Program-made: the position numbers and the translations under genes
In this document: positions 1 through 9,708 of the stretch, piece after piece
How positions within the stretch are numbered: the stretch's first letter is position 1
Layout: each line of letters starts with the position of its first letter
The notes under the pieces: generated by a model
What the model was told of the DNA's origin: nothing
The model's database searches: none
What the model saw: the letters and a program-made list of their open reading frames with translations, nothing else
NCBI RefSeq assembly: GCF_003710815.1
Contig: NZ_RHHP01000042.1
Location: forward strand, 1-64,000
DNA: 64,000 bases
Origin: Brevibacillus centrosporus
GTDB taxonomy: Bacteria > Bacillota > Bacilli > Brevibacillales > Brevibacillaceae
Direction of reading: 5' to 3'

Positions 1-53
1 ACTTAAAGGGGAGCATATCAAAAGGAACGGGCGTTCTTTGTTCATGTAATCCA

Positions 54-992
54 CTACTGTTCTGACGAAACCGGTGCGATCCCAAAGTACTCTTCCATGG
101 TCGTTTGTTTCTCTTCGATTGCTTGGGCAACTTCATTTCCAACATAACGCAAATGCCAAGGCTCGTAAATATACCCCGTGATGGCGTCCTTGCCCTCTGG
201 GTAACGGATAATAAAGCCGTATTCATGCGCATGATCTGCAAGCCATTTCGCTTCTTTGGTTCCAGCAAAGCAACTGGTCGCTGCGCATTTTCCGTCCGCG
301 CCTGACACGTCGATCGCAAGTCCGGTCTCATGTTCACTCGTTCCAGGGACTGCGCTGTATGTACGCGCCTTCTCCAGTCCATCCTGCTGCACGTAGCGAT
401 TAAACAATGCCTTCTGATAGGCATGTGGACGGTAGGCAGATACACCGGCGAGGGCTACTCCATCCGCTTTCGCAGCCGCAAACAGCTTTTCCAGCGCTTC
501 TGCCGCTTCCTTGCGCATTTGGCGCTTTTCACTCTTGGCGGGGAGCAGATATGGCACATTCGGGAAAACGAGATCCGTCGGCTGATAATTATCCGGCAGC
601 TGCCGCTGTTTGTTGACGAGAACGGTTACACTCTGCGGCTCCGCTACTACCTCGAGATCGAGGTCTGGAATCTGCACCGAATCAGAAGGCTTGCCGGATG
701 GCTTCTGCTCTTCCGGTATAGTGGAAGCAGCTGGCTTTTGCGGTTCCGCAGATGATTTCGGTGGTGTCTTCACCGGCGCTTGACCTTCTGTAGGCTTCGG
801 TGCCGTTTCAGTGGAATTGCTCGGCTGTGACTTTTGTCCCGGTTCGTTTTTTTCAGTCGAAGCAGGGGCATCGGATTGAGTAGGTGCCTCCGATTGTGGA
901 GGAGCAGCAGCACTACTGCAGCCTGTCACGAGTAGGAGCGCGGTTGAAATCAGGAGAAAGTGACTTTTCACAGGATTCCTTACTTTTTTCAT
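54..992 (-). CDS. VanY/DdcY-like D,D-carboxypeptidase lipoprotein
   Basis: Predicted zinc D-alanyl-D-alanine carboxypeptidase (peptidase M15B) acting on peptidoglycan stem peptides outside the membrane. The 312-residue product has a lipobox, LVTGC, with the lipid-accepting Cys at about residue 25, then a long low-complexity linker rich in Pro, Ser, Glu and Lys (about 27-115). The C-terminal M15 domain shows SAYRP, the zinc motif SEHETGLAID and the catalytic/zinc EPWHLRYVG. I start at the ATG at 992, preceded by AAAGGA and directly followed by MKKVRNP and a signal peptide; the longer frame begins at a TTG with no ribosome site. It stands alone. No VanRS-type regulator is nearby, so housekeeping cell-wall trimming is more likely than glycopeptide resistance. 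Confidence 0.88.
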   Translation of the reverse strand: MKKVRNPVKSHFLLISTALLLVTGCSSAAAPPQSEAPTQSDAPASTEKNEPGQKSQPSNSTETAPKPTEGQAPVKTPPKSSAEPQKPAASTIPEEQKPSGKPSDSVQIPDLDLEVVAEPQSVTVLVNKQRQLPDNYQPTDLVFPNVPYLLPAKSEKRQMRKEAAEALEKLFAAAKADGVALAGVSAYRPHAYQKALFNRYVQQDGLEKARTYSAVPGTSEHETGLAIDVSGADGKCAATSCFAGTKEAKWLADHAHEYGFIIRYPEGKDAITGYIYEPWHLRYVGNEVAQAIEEKQTTMEEYFGIAPVSSEQ

Positions 993-1134
993 CTTGTCGT
1001 TCCTTTCAATCCCGGCGATTTCACGCAAGTCCGGTCTGGGTGTTCGTACCTGTTACCTTTATCGTACGTAATCATTATGACATACATCCACCCGTTTTCG
1101 TTACAGGTTTCCGTAGATTTATGGTCACAAAAAA

Positions 1135-1171
1135 CCTTCGCTCCATCCAGGGATTACTGGCGAAGCGAAGG
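1135..1171 (-). terminator. Rho-independent terminator after the BASS transporter
   Basis: Perfect 8-bp stem CCTTCGCT/AGCGAAGG with an A-run on its left side, which gives a T-run when read on the minus strand. It lies 24 bp past the stop of the transporter gene. Confidence 0.75.
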
Positions 1172-1194
1172 CTGTTTTGTTGACATGTTTCCCG

Positions 1195-2124
1195 CTATTT
1201 CTCTTCCTTTTTGGCGAACCAAGTAGCGAGGACAGAACCGGAAATATTATGCCACACGCTAAAGATGGCACTTGGCACTGCAGCAAGCGGATTGAAGTGG
1301 GCTGCTGCCAAAGCTGCTCCCAAACCAGAGTTTTGCATTCCGGTTTCCAAAGTAATGGCTTTTCTTTTAGCGAGGTTTAATCCAAACAATTTGGCAAAGC
1401 CATATCCCAGCAGGTACCCAAGAACATTGTGCAAAATGACGACTGCAAAAATGATAAGTCCCGTTTCCACGATTTTTCCTTTATTAATAGCTACCACGAT
1501 CGCTACGATCAGGACGATGGCGATCGTCGATATCAAAGGCAGCGCTTTTGCACTCGCAGCAGCTTGCTTTTGAAACAGCGCTTTGACGATTACACCCAGA
1601 ACAATCGGCACGATCACGACTGTCACGATGTCCATAAACAGGGACTGGGTGTTAATATTCATCCATTGACCTGCAAGCAAGGAAATGAGAGCGGGCGTTG
1701 CCAGCGGTGCGATCAGGGTCGATACAGCAGCGATGGATACACCCAAAGCCACATCTCCTTTGGACAAATACGTCATGACGTTTGAGGCAGTACCACTTGG
1801 ACAGCAGCCAACCAGGATAACGCCAACGGCAATGTCAGGCGGAAGCTGCAGAACAATGGCTAGGATGAAAGCGAGCGACGGCATGATCAAATAGTGGCCA
1901 ATCACACCAATCAACACATCCACCGGGCGACGAAACACTTCCCGGAAGTCTTCCGAGGACAAGGTCAGTCCCATCCCGAACATAATGACACCGAGCAGGA
2001 AGGAGATGTACCCTTTTCCTCCCACAAATGCTTCTGGGGCAAAAAATCCGAAGATCGCAAACAAGATTACCCAGATCGAAAAAGTGCCTCCTACAAATTT
2101 ACTGATTTTTTCAACGGTATTCAC
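1195..2124 (-). CDS. BASS-family (bile acid:sodium symporter-like) transporter
   Basis: Integral membrane protein of about 309 residues in the bile acid:Na+ symporter superfamily, which moves organic acids with sodium. It shows the repeated hydrophobic helices of the family and the crossover motif VGCCPSGTASNVMTYLSKGD, plus a second conserved GMQNSGLGAALA segment. It resembles bacillar YocS-type members, whose substrates are poorly defined (ketopantoate and related acids have been shown for some homologues). The preferred start is the GTG at 2124 with GGAGAG seven bases upstream; the GTG at 2139 would add five residues and has a poorer site. Single-gene unit with its own terminator. The family call is firm; the substrate is unknown. 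Confidence 0.85.
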   Translation of the reverse strand: MNTVEKISKFVGGTFSIWVILFAIFGFFAPEAFVGGKGYISFLLGVIMFGMGLTLSSEDFREVFRRPVDVLIGVIGHYLIMPSLAFILAIVLQLPPDIAVGVILVGCCPSGTASNVMTYLSKGDVALGVSIAAVSTLIAPLATPALISLLAGQWMNINTQSLFMDIVTVVIVPIVLGVIVKALFQKQAAASAKALPLISTIAIVLIVAIVVAINKGKIVETGLIIFAVVILHNVLGYLLGYGFAKLFGLNLAKRKAITLETGMQNSGLGAALAAAHFNPLAAVPSAIFSVWHNISGSVLATWFAKKEEK

Positions 2125-2270
2125 TGCATCTCTCTCCACTCTTTTTTTATCTCTATTGTATTTTTTTCATTATACTTTACGACTTTTCATTATTCTATAC
2201 ACTCTCACAATTCAATCTATACTTATTACCTATATAACTATAGTTTTCATATCAGAGCGTGCGTTCGGAA

Positions 2271-2311
2271 AAAGACCGCCATCCTCCCACTTTGGGAAGC
2301 TGACGGTCTTT
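2271..2311 (-). terminator. Terminator after msrAB
   Basis: Stem AAAGACCGCC/GACGGTCTTT (one mismatch) with a T-rich exit on the minus strand, beginning four bases past the msrAB stop codon. Confidence 0.75.
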
Positions 2312-2314
2312 CGA

Positions 2315-3283
2315 TCATTTTTCAAACAAACGCTTGTACTCGCCAAAGCCTTCCTCTTCCAAACGATCTTTTGGAATAAATCGAAGCGCAGCCGAGTTGA
2401 TGCAATACCGAAGTCCATTCTCACCTGGACCATCCTCAAATACGTGCCCCAAATGGGAATCCGCATCTTTACTCCGTACCTCTGTACGAATCATGTTATG
2501 CGTCAGGTCCATATGCTCGGTGACTACTTCTTGATCGATCGGCTGTGTAAAGGATGGCCAACCGCAATTGGAATCAAACTTGTCCAGCGAGCTAAATAGT
2601 GGCACGTTCGAAACGATATCCACGTAAATCCCCTCTTCTTTGTGATTCCAAAATTCGTTGGTAAAGGGGCGTTCCGTTCCACTATTCTGTGTCACTTCAT
2701 ACTGCAAGGGTGTCAGTCGTTGCTTAAGCTCTGCTAGCTTTTCGCGATCACGCCAAGCTTCCTTCGTAAATTTCGCACGTCCGGAACCTTCCCGATAGTA
2801 CTGGTAGCGTACCGGATTTTTTTGATAGTAATCCTGATGGTACTCTTCAGCAGGATAGAACGTCATGGCTGGCAGGATCAATACGGCGATCGGCTTTTGG
2901 AAACGTCCGCTCTCGTCCAGCTCCTTCTTCGATTCCTCAGCTAGACGCCTCTGTTCTTCATCGTGATAAAAAATGGCTGGCGCATACGACTGTCCTCGAT
3001 CCCCGAACTGTCCGCCTGCATCAGTCGGGTCGATTTGCCGCCAAAATAGCTGCAGCAAATCTTCATAAGAAAATTTTGCCGGATCATATGTAATCTGGAC
3101 CGCTTCATAGTGACCCGTCGTACCGGAACAAACCTGCTCGTACGTCGGATTCTCCACTGTCCCGCCTGTATAGCCAGAGATCACTTTCTGAATGCCTGGC
3201 ATTTTATCAAACGGGCTGACCATGCACCAAAAGCATCCACCCGCAAAGGTAGCCAGCTTGTAAGCATTTGTGTCGCTACTCAT
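2315..3283 (-). CDS. msrAB: Bifunctional peptide methionine sulfoxide reductase MsrA-MsrB
   Basis: A 322-residue fusion repairing both methionine-S- and methionine-R-sulfoxide in the cytoplasm. The N-terminal MsrA domain (about 8-160) carries the GCFWC catalytic motif near residues 16-20; the C-terminal MsrB domain (about 180-315) carries CGWPSF, HLGHVF and the catalytic-Cys motif RYCINSAALRF. The two CxxC zinc pairs of classical MsrB are absent, so this is the zinc-free form. The ATG at 3283 has TAGGAGG nine bases upstream. The MsrA-then-MsrB order is the common fusion order. There is no signal peptide, so it acts inside the cell, unlike the secreted PilB-type fusion of Neisseria. Confidence 0.95.
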   Translation of the reverse strand: MSSDTNAYKLATFAGGCFWCMVSPFDKMPGIQKVISGYTGGTVENPTYEQVCSGTTGHYEAVQITYDPAKFSYEDLLQLFWRQIDPTDAGGQFGDRGQSYAPAIFYHDEEQRRLAEESKKELDESGRFQKPIAVLILPAMTFYPAEEYHQDYYQKNPVRYQYYREGSGRAKFTKEAWRDREKLAELKQRLTPLQYEVTQNSGTERPFTNEFWNHKEEGIYVDIVSNVPLFSSLDKFDSNCGWPSFTQPIDQEVVTEHMDLTHNMIRTEVRSKDADSHLGHVFEDGPGENGLRYCINSAALRFIPKDRLEEEGFGEYKRLFEK

Positions 3284-3400
3284 GCCCTTCGCCTCCTATC
3301 GTTTTCCCTTACATGCTTTCATCCCTTCGATTGTACCTGTTTTTGAAAAAGAAAGTCCACCTTGCAACTGTTATACTTACATGCATCCTGTGAAAGGCAA

Positions 3401-3426
3401 AGACCCCGCCAGCTAGCGAGGTCTCT
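3401..3426 (-). terminator. Putative terminator of the peptide-utilisation operon
   Basis: Imperfect stem AGACCCCGC/GCGAGGTCT about 30 bp beyond the last gene of the operon, followed on the minus strand by a short TTTGCCTTTC tract. The T-run is weak. Confidence 0.45.
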
Positions 3427-3456
3427 GTTTTCAATTGTCTAGCCCCATATTTCCGT

Positions 3457-4671
3457 TTATCCTTGCGCTGTTGCAGACTCGATAGGACTTGGAAAGGACG
3501 ATGCGTCGCCCCCAAAAACGATGGAAAGAAACGCTTTGCCGGTCAACAGTATGGCTCGCTCATCTGCATCAAACATGGGATGGTGATGTGGATACGTTGC
3601 CCCGATCTCCGGATTACGTCCACCTACAAAGAAGAAGGTACCCGGGACTTTCTGCAGGTAACAGGTAAAATCCTCACTCGCCATGCTTGGATCCAGGTTT
3701 TTTACGTTTTCCTCGCCTATCAGATGTTGAAATAGCCTGCGAACGACTTGTGTCTGCTCGGGATGATTCCAAACAGCGTCATAGCCAGAACGATAGCGAA
3801 CCGTCCCGACAGCACCCGCCGCCTCGCAGGTAGCTTCCGTGATCTGGCGAATCTGCTGCTCCACGAAGCCTCTGACCTCTTGATTGAAGGTACGGACATT
3901 CCCGTTGATGTGGCAGGTGTCGGGAATGACATTCGCTGCAAGCCCGCTGTGGATTGATCCGACTGACAGAACGACTGGTTCAATCGGATCTACACGCCTG
4001 CTCACGATCTGCTGCAAATTCACCACCAGCTGACACCCTACCACGAGGGGATCGATCGTCAAATGCGGCTGACCTCCATGACCGCCTTTTCCTGAGATGT
4101 CAATCTCAAAGCCATCGCCAGCAGCCATCGTATAGCCGTCTGTCACACCAATCGTTCCATACGGCTCTGTAGACCACACATGTGCACCGTAAACTTCATC
4201 TACCCCGTCGAGGCAGCCATCCTCAATCATGGCTTTTGCGCCACCGGGAGGCATCTCCTCTGCAAATTGATGGAGAAATACGACGTTTCCGGGCACCTGC
4301 TCTCGCACCTCGCTCAGTACGTGTGCGACACCAAGCAAGGCCGATGTGTGTATGTCATGTCCGCAAGCGTGCATGACTCCTGGAACACGAGATTTGTACT
4401 CGACCTGTTTCTCGTCCTGAATGGGCAGTGCGTCAAAGTCTGCACGCAGAGCGATCGTCTTTCCTGGCTTGCCGCCACGTAAAAGTCCAACGACTCCTCG
4501 GCCACCAACTTCTGTCCTGACCTCCAGCCCAAGTGCTCGTAAATAATCGGCTACTTTTTTCGGGGTATTCACTTCCTGATAGGAAAGCTCCGGATGCATG
4601 TGGAGGTCGCGTCGAATATTCACCAATTCGGGGTAAAGCTGTTCCAATCTCGTGAACAAATCAGACAACAT
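3457..4671 (-). CDS. M20D amidohydrolase (N-acyl-amino acid/hippurate hydrolase type)
   Basis: Metal-dependent cytosolic amidohydrolase of 404 residues that releases amino acids from N-acyl-amino acids or short peptides. It shows the M20D landmarks: RRDLHMHPELSYQE near residue 20, ALRADFDALPI, HACGHDIHTS (metal site), EEMPPGGAKAMIEDG, and the C-terminal GSED-like ASEDFTCYL. It closely resembles the M20D protein that starts the same operon (11756-12964), suggesting duplication with divergent substrate ranges. It is the last gene of the operon, 25 bp after the M20 dipeptidase gene. The ATG at 4671 has GGGGGAG upstream. Confidence 0.9.
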   Translation of the reverse strand: MLSDLFTRLEQLYPELVNIRRDLHMHPELSYQEVNTPKKVADYLRALGLEVRTEVGGRGVVGLLRGGKPGKTIALRADFDALPIQDEKQVEYKSRVPGVMHACGHDIHTSALLGVAHVLSEVREQVPGNVVFLHQFAEEMPPGGAKAMIEDGCLDGVDEVYGAHVWSTEPYGTIGVTDGYTMAAGDGFEIDISGKGGHGGQPHLTIDPLVVGCQLVVNLQQIVSRRVDPIEPVVLSVGSIHSGLAANVIPDTCHINGNVRTFNQEVRGFVEQQIRQITEATCEAAGAVGTVRYRSGYDAVWNHPEQTQVVRRLFQHLIGEENVKNLDPSMASEDFTCYLQKVPGTFFFVGGRNPEIGATYPHHHPMFDADERAILLTGKAFLSIVFGGDASSFPSPIESATAQG

Positions 4672-4696
4672 CCGCCTACTCCCCCTTCTTTTCCTC

Positions 4697-6097
4697 TTAC
4701 GCTTCTACGCTTCTTTCTTCTCCAGTCAGCGCTGCCGCAAATCCCGAGAGCAGCAGGACCATATGGGCAATCCCTTGCTCAAAATCCTGCAGTCGAATGG
4801 ATTCGTTTGGAGCATGCGCTTTCGATCCTACCCAGCCCACTCCGGTACTCACGACTGGCAGCTTCAACGTTTCTCCAAAGGCGAACATCGGTCCTGTACC
4901 CGCTGAATTCGGAGCGAGAACCGGGCCCTTTTCGTAGATGACTTTGGCAGTGTCGAGCACATGAGCGACAAACGGATGATGGAAGTCGGAACGATACGCC
5001 TTCTGACCATTAATCATCGTCGCTTTCACATCGTCAAAGCCATTTGCCAGCAAGTGCTTTTGAATGCAAGCGAGAATATGCTGAGGATCCTGCCCTGGTA
5101 CCAGACGGCAATCCACTTTTGCCTTTGCACTCTTTGGCAGAACCGTTTTGGCCCCTTCGCCTGTATAACCGCTTTCCAATCCGCAAATCGTCATCGTAGG
5201 GTGGAAGACCATCGCTTCCCGTGGATCGGTTCCCTTCTCAGCCGTGATAAGAGGTCGTTTGAGACCATACAGCTTGCTCACCGCCTCTTCGTCAAAAGGA
5301 AGCTCCGCTACGACCTGCTTCTCTCCATCCGTAGGCTCTTCGATTCCATCAAAGAAACCTTCGACCAAAATCTCGTTCTGCTTGTTTTTCATGGAAGCCA
5401 GAGCCTGCACCAAGCGCCATGCCGCATTGTCCACATAGGCTCCTACGGAGGAATGCATGTCAATATCGGCACCGACGCAAGTCAACTCCATGTATGCCAT
5501 GCCTTTGATCCCTGCTACCATACTGATGCGGTCTTCCTCGTCCTTGGAGCCGAACTCCCAGATGCACGCGTCAGCGGCAAACAGCTCTTGATACTCTTTT
5601 AAATACGGCTCCAGATTCGGACTCCCGATCTCCTCTTCGCCCTCAATCATGAACTTGATATTGCAAGGCAATCCGCCAAGCTCACGATTTAAAATCTGAA
5701 TGGCAGTCAACCGGGCAACCAGGTCGCCTTTATTATCGGCGACCCCCCGTGCAAACAATTTCCCGTCTTCAATGACCGGATCAAATGGCTCTGAGTTCCA
5801 TTCTGCAAATGGCTCGGGAGGTTGAACATCGTAGTGGTTGTAGAACAGCAAGGTCTTCGAAGCATCGCCTTCGCTTCCCGCCGCAAAAAACGCGTAGATG
5901 ACGGGGTTTCCACCTAACTCATCGAGGATCTGCACTTCGCCGCCAGCAGACGTGATCATTTTGGCAACGAAGGCAACCGTTTCTGGAATCGCTTTGTGCT
6001 GCGCCGATATGGTAGGAAATCGCAAGTACTCCTTAAGTGTTTCGATAGCACCTGGCACGCTTTCCTGAACGATGCTGACCAGCTGTTCTTTTTCCAT
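4697..6097 (-). CDS. M20-family dipeptidase
   Basis: Predicted zinc dipeptidase of 466 residues of the M20A/CNDP type. Visible motifs are LLFYNHYDVQPPEP (first metal His/Asp), GVADNKGDL, EGEEEIGSPN (catalytic Glu pair), the dimerisation-domain segment with DMHSSVGAYVDNA, and near the C-terminus PNSAGTGPM and the metal-site AHAPNES. The ATG at 6097 shares one base with the TAA of the upstream binding-protein gene (TAATG) and is preceded by GGGAGGCG, so translation is probably coupled; an ATG 24 bases upstream would overlap more and is less likely. Placed after a peptide importer, it probably cleaves the imported di- and tripeptides. Confidence 0.92.
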   Translation of the reverse strand: MEKEQLVSIVQESVPGAIETLKEYLRFPTISAQHKAIPETVAFVAKMITSAGGEVQILDELGGNPVIYAFFAAGSEGDASKTLLFYNHYDVQPPEPFAEWNSEPFDPVIEDGKLFARGVADNKGDLVARLTAIQILNRELGGLPCNIKFMIEGEEEIGSPNLEPYLKEYQELFAADACIWEFGSKDEEDRISMVAGIKGMAYMELTCVGADIDMHSSVGAYVDNAAWRLVQALASMKNKQNEILVEGFFDGIEEPTDGEKQVVAELPFDEEAVSKLYGLKRPLITAEKGTDPREAMVFHPTMTICGLESGYTGEGAKTVLPKSAKAKVDCRLVPGQDPQHILACIQKHLLANGFDDVKATMINGQKAYRSDFHHPFVAHVLDTAKVIYEKGPVLAPNSAGTGPMFAFGETLKLPVVSTGVGWVGSKAHAPNESIRLQDFEQGIAHMVLLLSGFAAALTGEERSVEA

Positions 6098-7755
6098 TAT
6101 TGAGCGCCTCCCATGGACCATTTTTCAAGGTGATTGTGGAATCCGAAAATTTTCGGTTCCCCAGTGGCAACCTGTTTGGAATAAGCGAAGAAATCACTAT
6201 CCGAGTACAAGGAAATCAAAGGTACATCTTGATTCCAAATCGCTTGCAGCTCGTTGTAGATCTCTTTGCGTTTGTCTGGATTCGCTTCTGCTTTCCCTTT
6301 CAGGAGAAGCTCATCGACTTTTGGATTTTTGTACTTCATGAAGTTAAAGGATCCAATCGAGCTGTACAGGGAAGATACTTCCGGATCGAGCGTAAAGGTA
6401 AGACCCATTAACAGAAGTTCGTAGTCCCCAGCCTTTGCTTTTTGCATGATGGTCGGGAAGTCAAACGTAGATACTTTGACTTTCAATCCGATTGCTTTCA
6501 GGTTTTGCGTCAAAATGTCTGCGGATTGCTCGCGAACTTTGTTGCCAAGCGGAACGACAAAGTTGAGCTCATGGTTGAAGTCCCAACCAGCTTCTTGCAG
6601 CAGCTGCTTCGCTTTTTCTACGTTATAGCTGTATTTCTCCAGGTTTTTGTCAAGGTATGGGCTAACAGAAGTATACGGTCCATCCACGATTTCACCGTAT
6701 CCTCGCAGTAGCTTGTCTACAATTTGCTGACGGTCAAGCGCATACGTGATCGCTTGGCGTACACGAGGATCGGAAATCTTTTCAGTGTTGAACATCATGG
6801 TTTGGAAGCCGTATTGCGCTTCGCTCTTCGTCGTCACGTTCTCAAACTTCTTCACTGTCTCGTAATCTTGCGGTGGAATTTTCCCAATTCCGTTACCAAT
6901 GTTCATTTGCAGCTCGCCTGTTTGCAGCTGTGCTACGAGGTTTGGCGCAGGCATAATTTTGATGAACATTTTATCAAGCTGTGGGGCTCCCAGATAGTAG
7001 TCTGGGTTCTTTTCAAACTCGACGTACTGGTCCTTTTTGTATTGGACAAACTTGAACGGGCCGTTTGTTACCGTTGGCTTTTGCATGAATGGATCTTGCG
7101 ACAAGGCAGCTGGATCAATCTTCTCAAGCGCGTGCTTCGGCAAGATCATCAGCTTTGTGCCCAACTGTTCTTTGATCATATTCGGATCGACAGGAGCTTT
7201 GGTCTTGAACTCAATCGTTTTCTCATCAATGACTTTGACACCAGGCAGTTCGGTTTTCCCATCCTCTAGCTTCCCTGTATCTTTCGTGCCTTCAAACATC
7301 GACAGGTAGCTGCCTACAGAAATCTCTACCTTTGGATTCGCAATCAAATTGAACGTGAAGGCTACATCCTCTGCGGTTACCGGTTTGCCATCCGACCATT
7401 TGGCATCCTTGTTAATTTTGATGGTAAAGGTTTGGTTGTCGGTTGTTTCAAAAGAATCAGCCAGCTTCGGAACAAACTTCAGCGGCGCTTCCATCTCGAG
7501 GAAGGAGTCGAACATGAATTTTTCTACAAACTGAGAGGCTACGTCCGCGCTGTTGATCGGGTTGAAGAGAATGGGCGGATTGACCAAGCCGAGGAACATC
7601 GTTTTCCCAGCCGCGCTGGTGGTTGAGCCACCACTGTTTGATGGTGCGGCAGTGCTACCGGTACCACTCGTCGCTGTATTGCCGCCTCCGCAGCCTGCGA
7701 GCAGCAAGAGTGAGGCAACTGCTGCAATACTGATGCTTCGATTGATTCGTTTCAT
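6097..7755 (-). CDS. Oligopeptide-type ABC transporter substrate-binding lipoprotein
   Basis: Family 5 solute-binding protein (OppA/DppA type), 552 residues, tethered outside the membrane and delivering peptides to the permeases encoded upstream. It begins MKRINRS, has a signal peptide with lipobox LLLAGC and a Gly/Ser/Thr-rich linker, then the SBP_bac_5 fold with WSDGKPVTAEDVAFTFN and DPRVRQAITYALDRQQIVDK. The ATG at 7755 follows a GGGGG ribosome site. It lies after the two permease genes, 39 bp downstream of the second. Ligand class (di- versus oligopeptide) cannot be read from sequence alone. Confidence 0.93.
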   Translation of the reverse strand: MKRINRSISIAAVASLLLLAGCGGGNTATSGTGSTAAPSNSGGSTTSAAGKTMFLGLVNPPILFNPINSADVASQFVEKFMFDSFLEMEAPLKFVPKLADSFETTDNQTFTIKINKDAKWSDGKPVTAEDVAFTFNLIANPKVEISVGSYLSMFEGTKDTGKLEDGKTELPGVKVIDEKTIEFKTKAPVDPNMIKEQLGTKLMILPKHALEKIDPAALSQDPFMQKPTVTNGPFKFVQYKKDQYVEFEKNPDYYLGAPQLDKMFIKIMPAPNLVAQLQTGELQMNIGNGIGKIPPQDYETVKKFENVTTKSEAQYGFQTMMFNTEKISDPRVRQAITYALDRQQIVDKLLRGYGEIVDGPYTSVSPYLDKNLEKYSYNVEKAKQLLQEAGWDFNHELNFVVPLGNKVREQSADILTQNLKAIGLKVKVSTFDFPTIMQKAKAGDYELLLMGLTFTLDPEVSSLYSSIGSFNFMKYKNPKVDELLLKGKAEANPDKRKEIYNELQAIWNQDVPLISLYSDSDFFAYSKQVATGEPKIFGFHNHLEKWSMGGAQ

Positions 7756-7794
7756 TCATAGACCCCCCTATTTTTTTATTTCACCCAACCCTTG

Positions 7795-8709
7795 TTACTT
7801 CAAGCTTTTCGGATCCATCGCATCCCGCAAGCCGTCTCCCATGAAGTTGATAGAGAGAACAGCGAGCAAGATCATCATACCCGGTGGAACCCACAGCCAA
7901 GGTTGAGATGACAACACCGTTAACGATTGCGCTTCTGTCAGCATATTGCCCCAGCTCGCTGTCGGCGGCTGTACGCCCATCCCCAAAAAGCTGAGGGAAG
8001 CCTCCATGATAATGGCCTGCGCAATCCCAAAGGTCGCATTGACCAGAATGGGAGCCAAGCAGTTCGGCAAAATGTGCTGAAAGACAATTTTCGGTGTGGA
8101 GTAGCCAAGTGCAACACCCGCCTTGACGTAGTCCATTTCTTTAATAGAAAGGACACTCCCTCGGACAATCCGACAAATTGCTGGCCATCCGAGTAAACCT
8201 AACACGATAATGATGTTATAAAGGTCTGGACCCATGATACTGACGAGAACCAAAATAACCATCAGATAAGGGAATGACATGAAAACGTCTGTAAGGCGCA
8301 TGATCACCATGTCTACCCATTTCCCAAAGTAACCGGCTATCGCTCCCAAGACGGTTCCGATCACGACGTAAATCGCAACGGCGCCAACCCCTACAGAGAG
8401 TGAAACTCGAGACGCATAGATCAGACGACTCAAAAGATCACGTCCCACCTGATCGGTTCCCAGCATATGTTCGCCTGATGGCGCTGCCGCAAATTCCCCA
8501 GAAATCTCATATGGATCACTCGGGGAGATCAACGGGGCGAAAACGGCTGACAGAATAATCAAACAAAAAACAATCAAACCAAGCACAGCGAGCTTATGCT
8601 TGAGGAAGCGCTTGGTGATCATACGCATGTAGCTTTCCTCTGCCCCAAGTTGGGCTTGAACATTTGACAACGGAATATCCTTTTCCGTGTTTACATTTGC
8701 CATCGACAT
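7795..8709 (-). CDS. Peptide ABC transporter permease, OppC/DppC type
   Basis: Inner-membrane permease of 304 residues. The N-terminal cytoplasmic segment is followed by the OppC_N helix (about 33-55) and a BPD_transp_1 domain with the EAA-type loop around ALGYSTPKIVFQHILPNC that contacts the ATPases. The ending GDGLRDAMDPKSLK is typical of the DppC side. GGAGGG lies six bases before the ATG at 8709. It pairs with the permease encoded 28 bp upstream to form the channel. Confidence 0.93.
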   Translation of the reverse strand: MSMANVNTEKDIPLSNVQAQLGAEESYMRMITKRFLKHKLAVLGLIVFCLIILSAVFAPLISPSDPYEISGEFAAAPSGEHMLGTDQVGRDLLSRLIYASRVSLSVGVGAVAIYVVIGTVLGAIAGYFGKWVDMVIMRLTDVFMSFPYLMVILVLVSIMGPDLYNIIIVLGLLGWPAICRIVRGSVLSIKEMDYVKAGVALGYSTPKIVFQHILPNCLAPILVNATFGIAQAIIMEASLSFLGMGVQPPTASWGNMLTEAQSLTVLSSQPWLWVPPGMMILLAVLSINFMGDGLRDAMDPKSLK

Positions 8710-8737
8710 AGCTGTCCCTCCCCTCCAACATTCGTCA

Positions 8738-9688
8738 TCAATCGTACTTAATTCGTGGATCTGCTACTGAGTAGAAGATATCCGCCAACAAGTTGGAAGA
8801 AAGTACGGCAATTGCTGCCAGGAAGTTGATCGCCATAAGCGTCGGATAGTCGCGAGAGCCAATTGATTGAATCGTCAGCTGTCCGAGTCCAGGCCATTGG
8901 AAGATCTGTTCGGTAACAACCGCACCACCAATCAGGACAGACACGTCTATACCGATTACCGTAATGATCGGAATCAGGGCGTTACGGAATCCGTGCTTGT
9001 TAATAACAAAGAATTCCCGCAGCCCCTTGGATCGAGCTGTACGCAAATAATCCTGACCGAGGATGTCCAGCATACTCGAGCGAACGTATCGTACCATCCT
9101 TCCCGCAATCCCTGCAGCGAGCACCATCGCCGGCATGATCAGATGCTTGAAGGTATCGCTGAATCCGCCTTCGCTGCCGAGCGTATTCATACCTCCTGTT
9201 GGCAGCGAATGCATCTGGACGGCGAAGATGTAAATAAAACCGAGCCCAAGAAAGAAGTGAGGAATGGAGATGCCTAGAAAAGAGACCGATGTCGATAGAT
9301 AATCCAACCAGGAATACTGCTTCGTCGCGCTCAACACACCAATCGGAATGGCAATGAGATAGGCGACGAACAAAGCGGTTCCCATCAGGAGCAGCGTCGG
9401 ACCAATCCGGGAAGACACCATGTTGAGTACCGGCTCGTACGTCGAAAAGGAATAACCGAAATCTCCTTGAACCAAATTGCCGAGCCAGCGGACGTATTGA
9501 ACATAGATCGGATCATTCAGTCCCAACGCTTCTTTTTTCAGTTCAATATCAGCTTGTGTCGTATCCGGGTTTACAAACATTTCAACCGGGTTTCCAGGCG
9601 CCAGGTTTACGATGAAAAAGCTAAAGACGGTAACACCAAAGAGAACAGGTATCGCGATTAAAAGTCTTCGTACGATGTATTGAAACAA
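8738..9688 (-). CDS. Peptide ABC transporter permease, OppB/DppB type
   Basis: Inner-membrane permease of 316 residues with the DppB signature: N-terminal helix FQYIVRRLLIAIPVLFGVTV, the periplasmic-type loop with PGNPVEMF, six predicted helices, the EAA loop in ARSKGLREFFVINKHGFRNA, and the ending DIFYSVADPRIKYD seen in nearly all family members. It sits between the ATPase genes and the second permease of the same transporter. Confidence 0.93.
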   Translation of the reverse strand: MFQYIVRRLLIAIPVLFGVTVFSFFIVNLAPGNPVEMFVNPDTTQADIELKKEALGLNDPIYVQYVRWLGNLVQGDFGYSFSTYEPVLNMVSSRIGPTLLLMGTALFVAYLIAIPIGVLSATKQYSWLDYLSTSVSFLGISIPHFFLGLGFIYIFAVQMHSLPTGGMNTLGSEGGFSDTFKHLIMPAMVLAAGIAGRMVRYVRSSMLDILGQDYLRTARSKGLREFFVINKHGFRNALIPIITVIGIDVSVLIGGAVVTEQIFQWPGLGQLTIQSIGSRDYPTLMAINFLAAIAVLSSNLLADIFYSVADPRIKYD

Positions 9689-9708
9689 GGTATCCCCTCT
9701 CCTTTCTG

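Noticed and set aside
20..40. Terminator downstream of the VanY-like gene
   Set aside because: AAAGGAACG/CGTTCTTT needs a bulge and lacks a T-run; too weak at the window edge.
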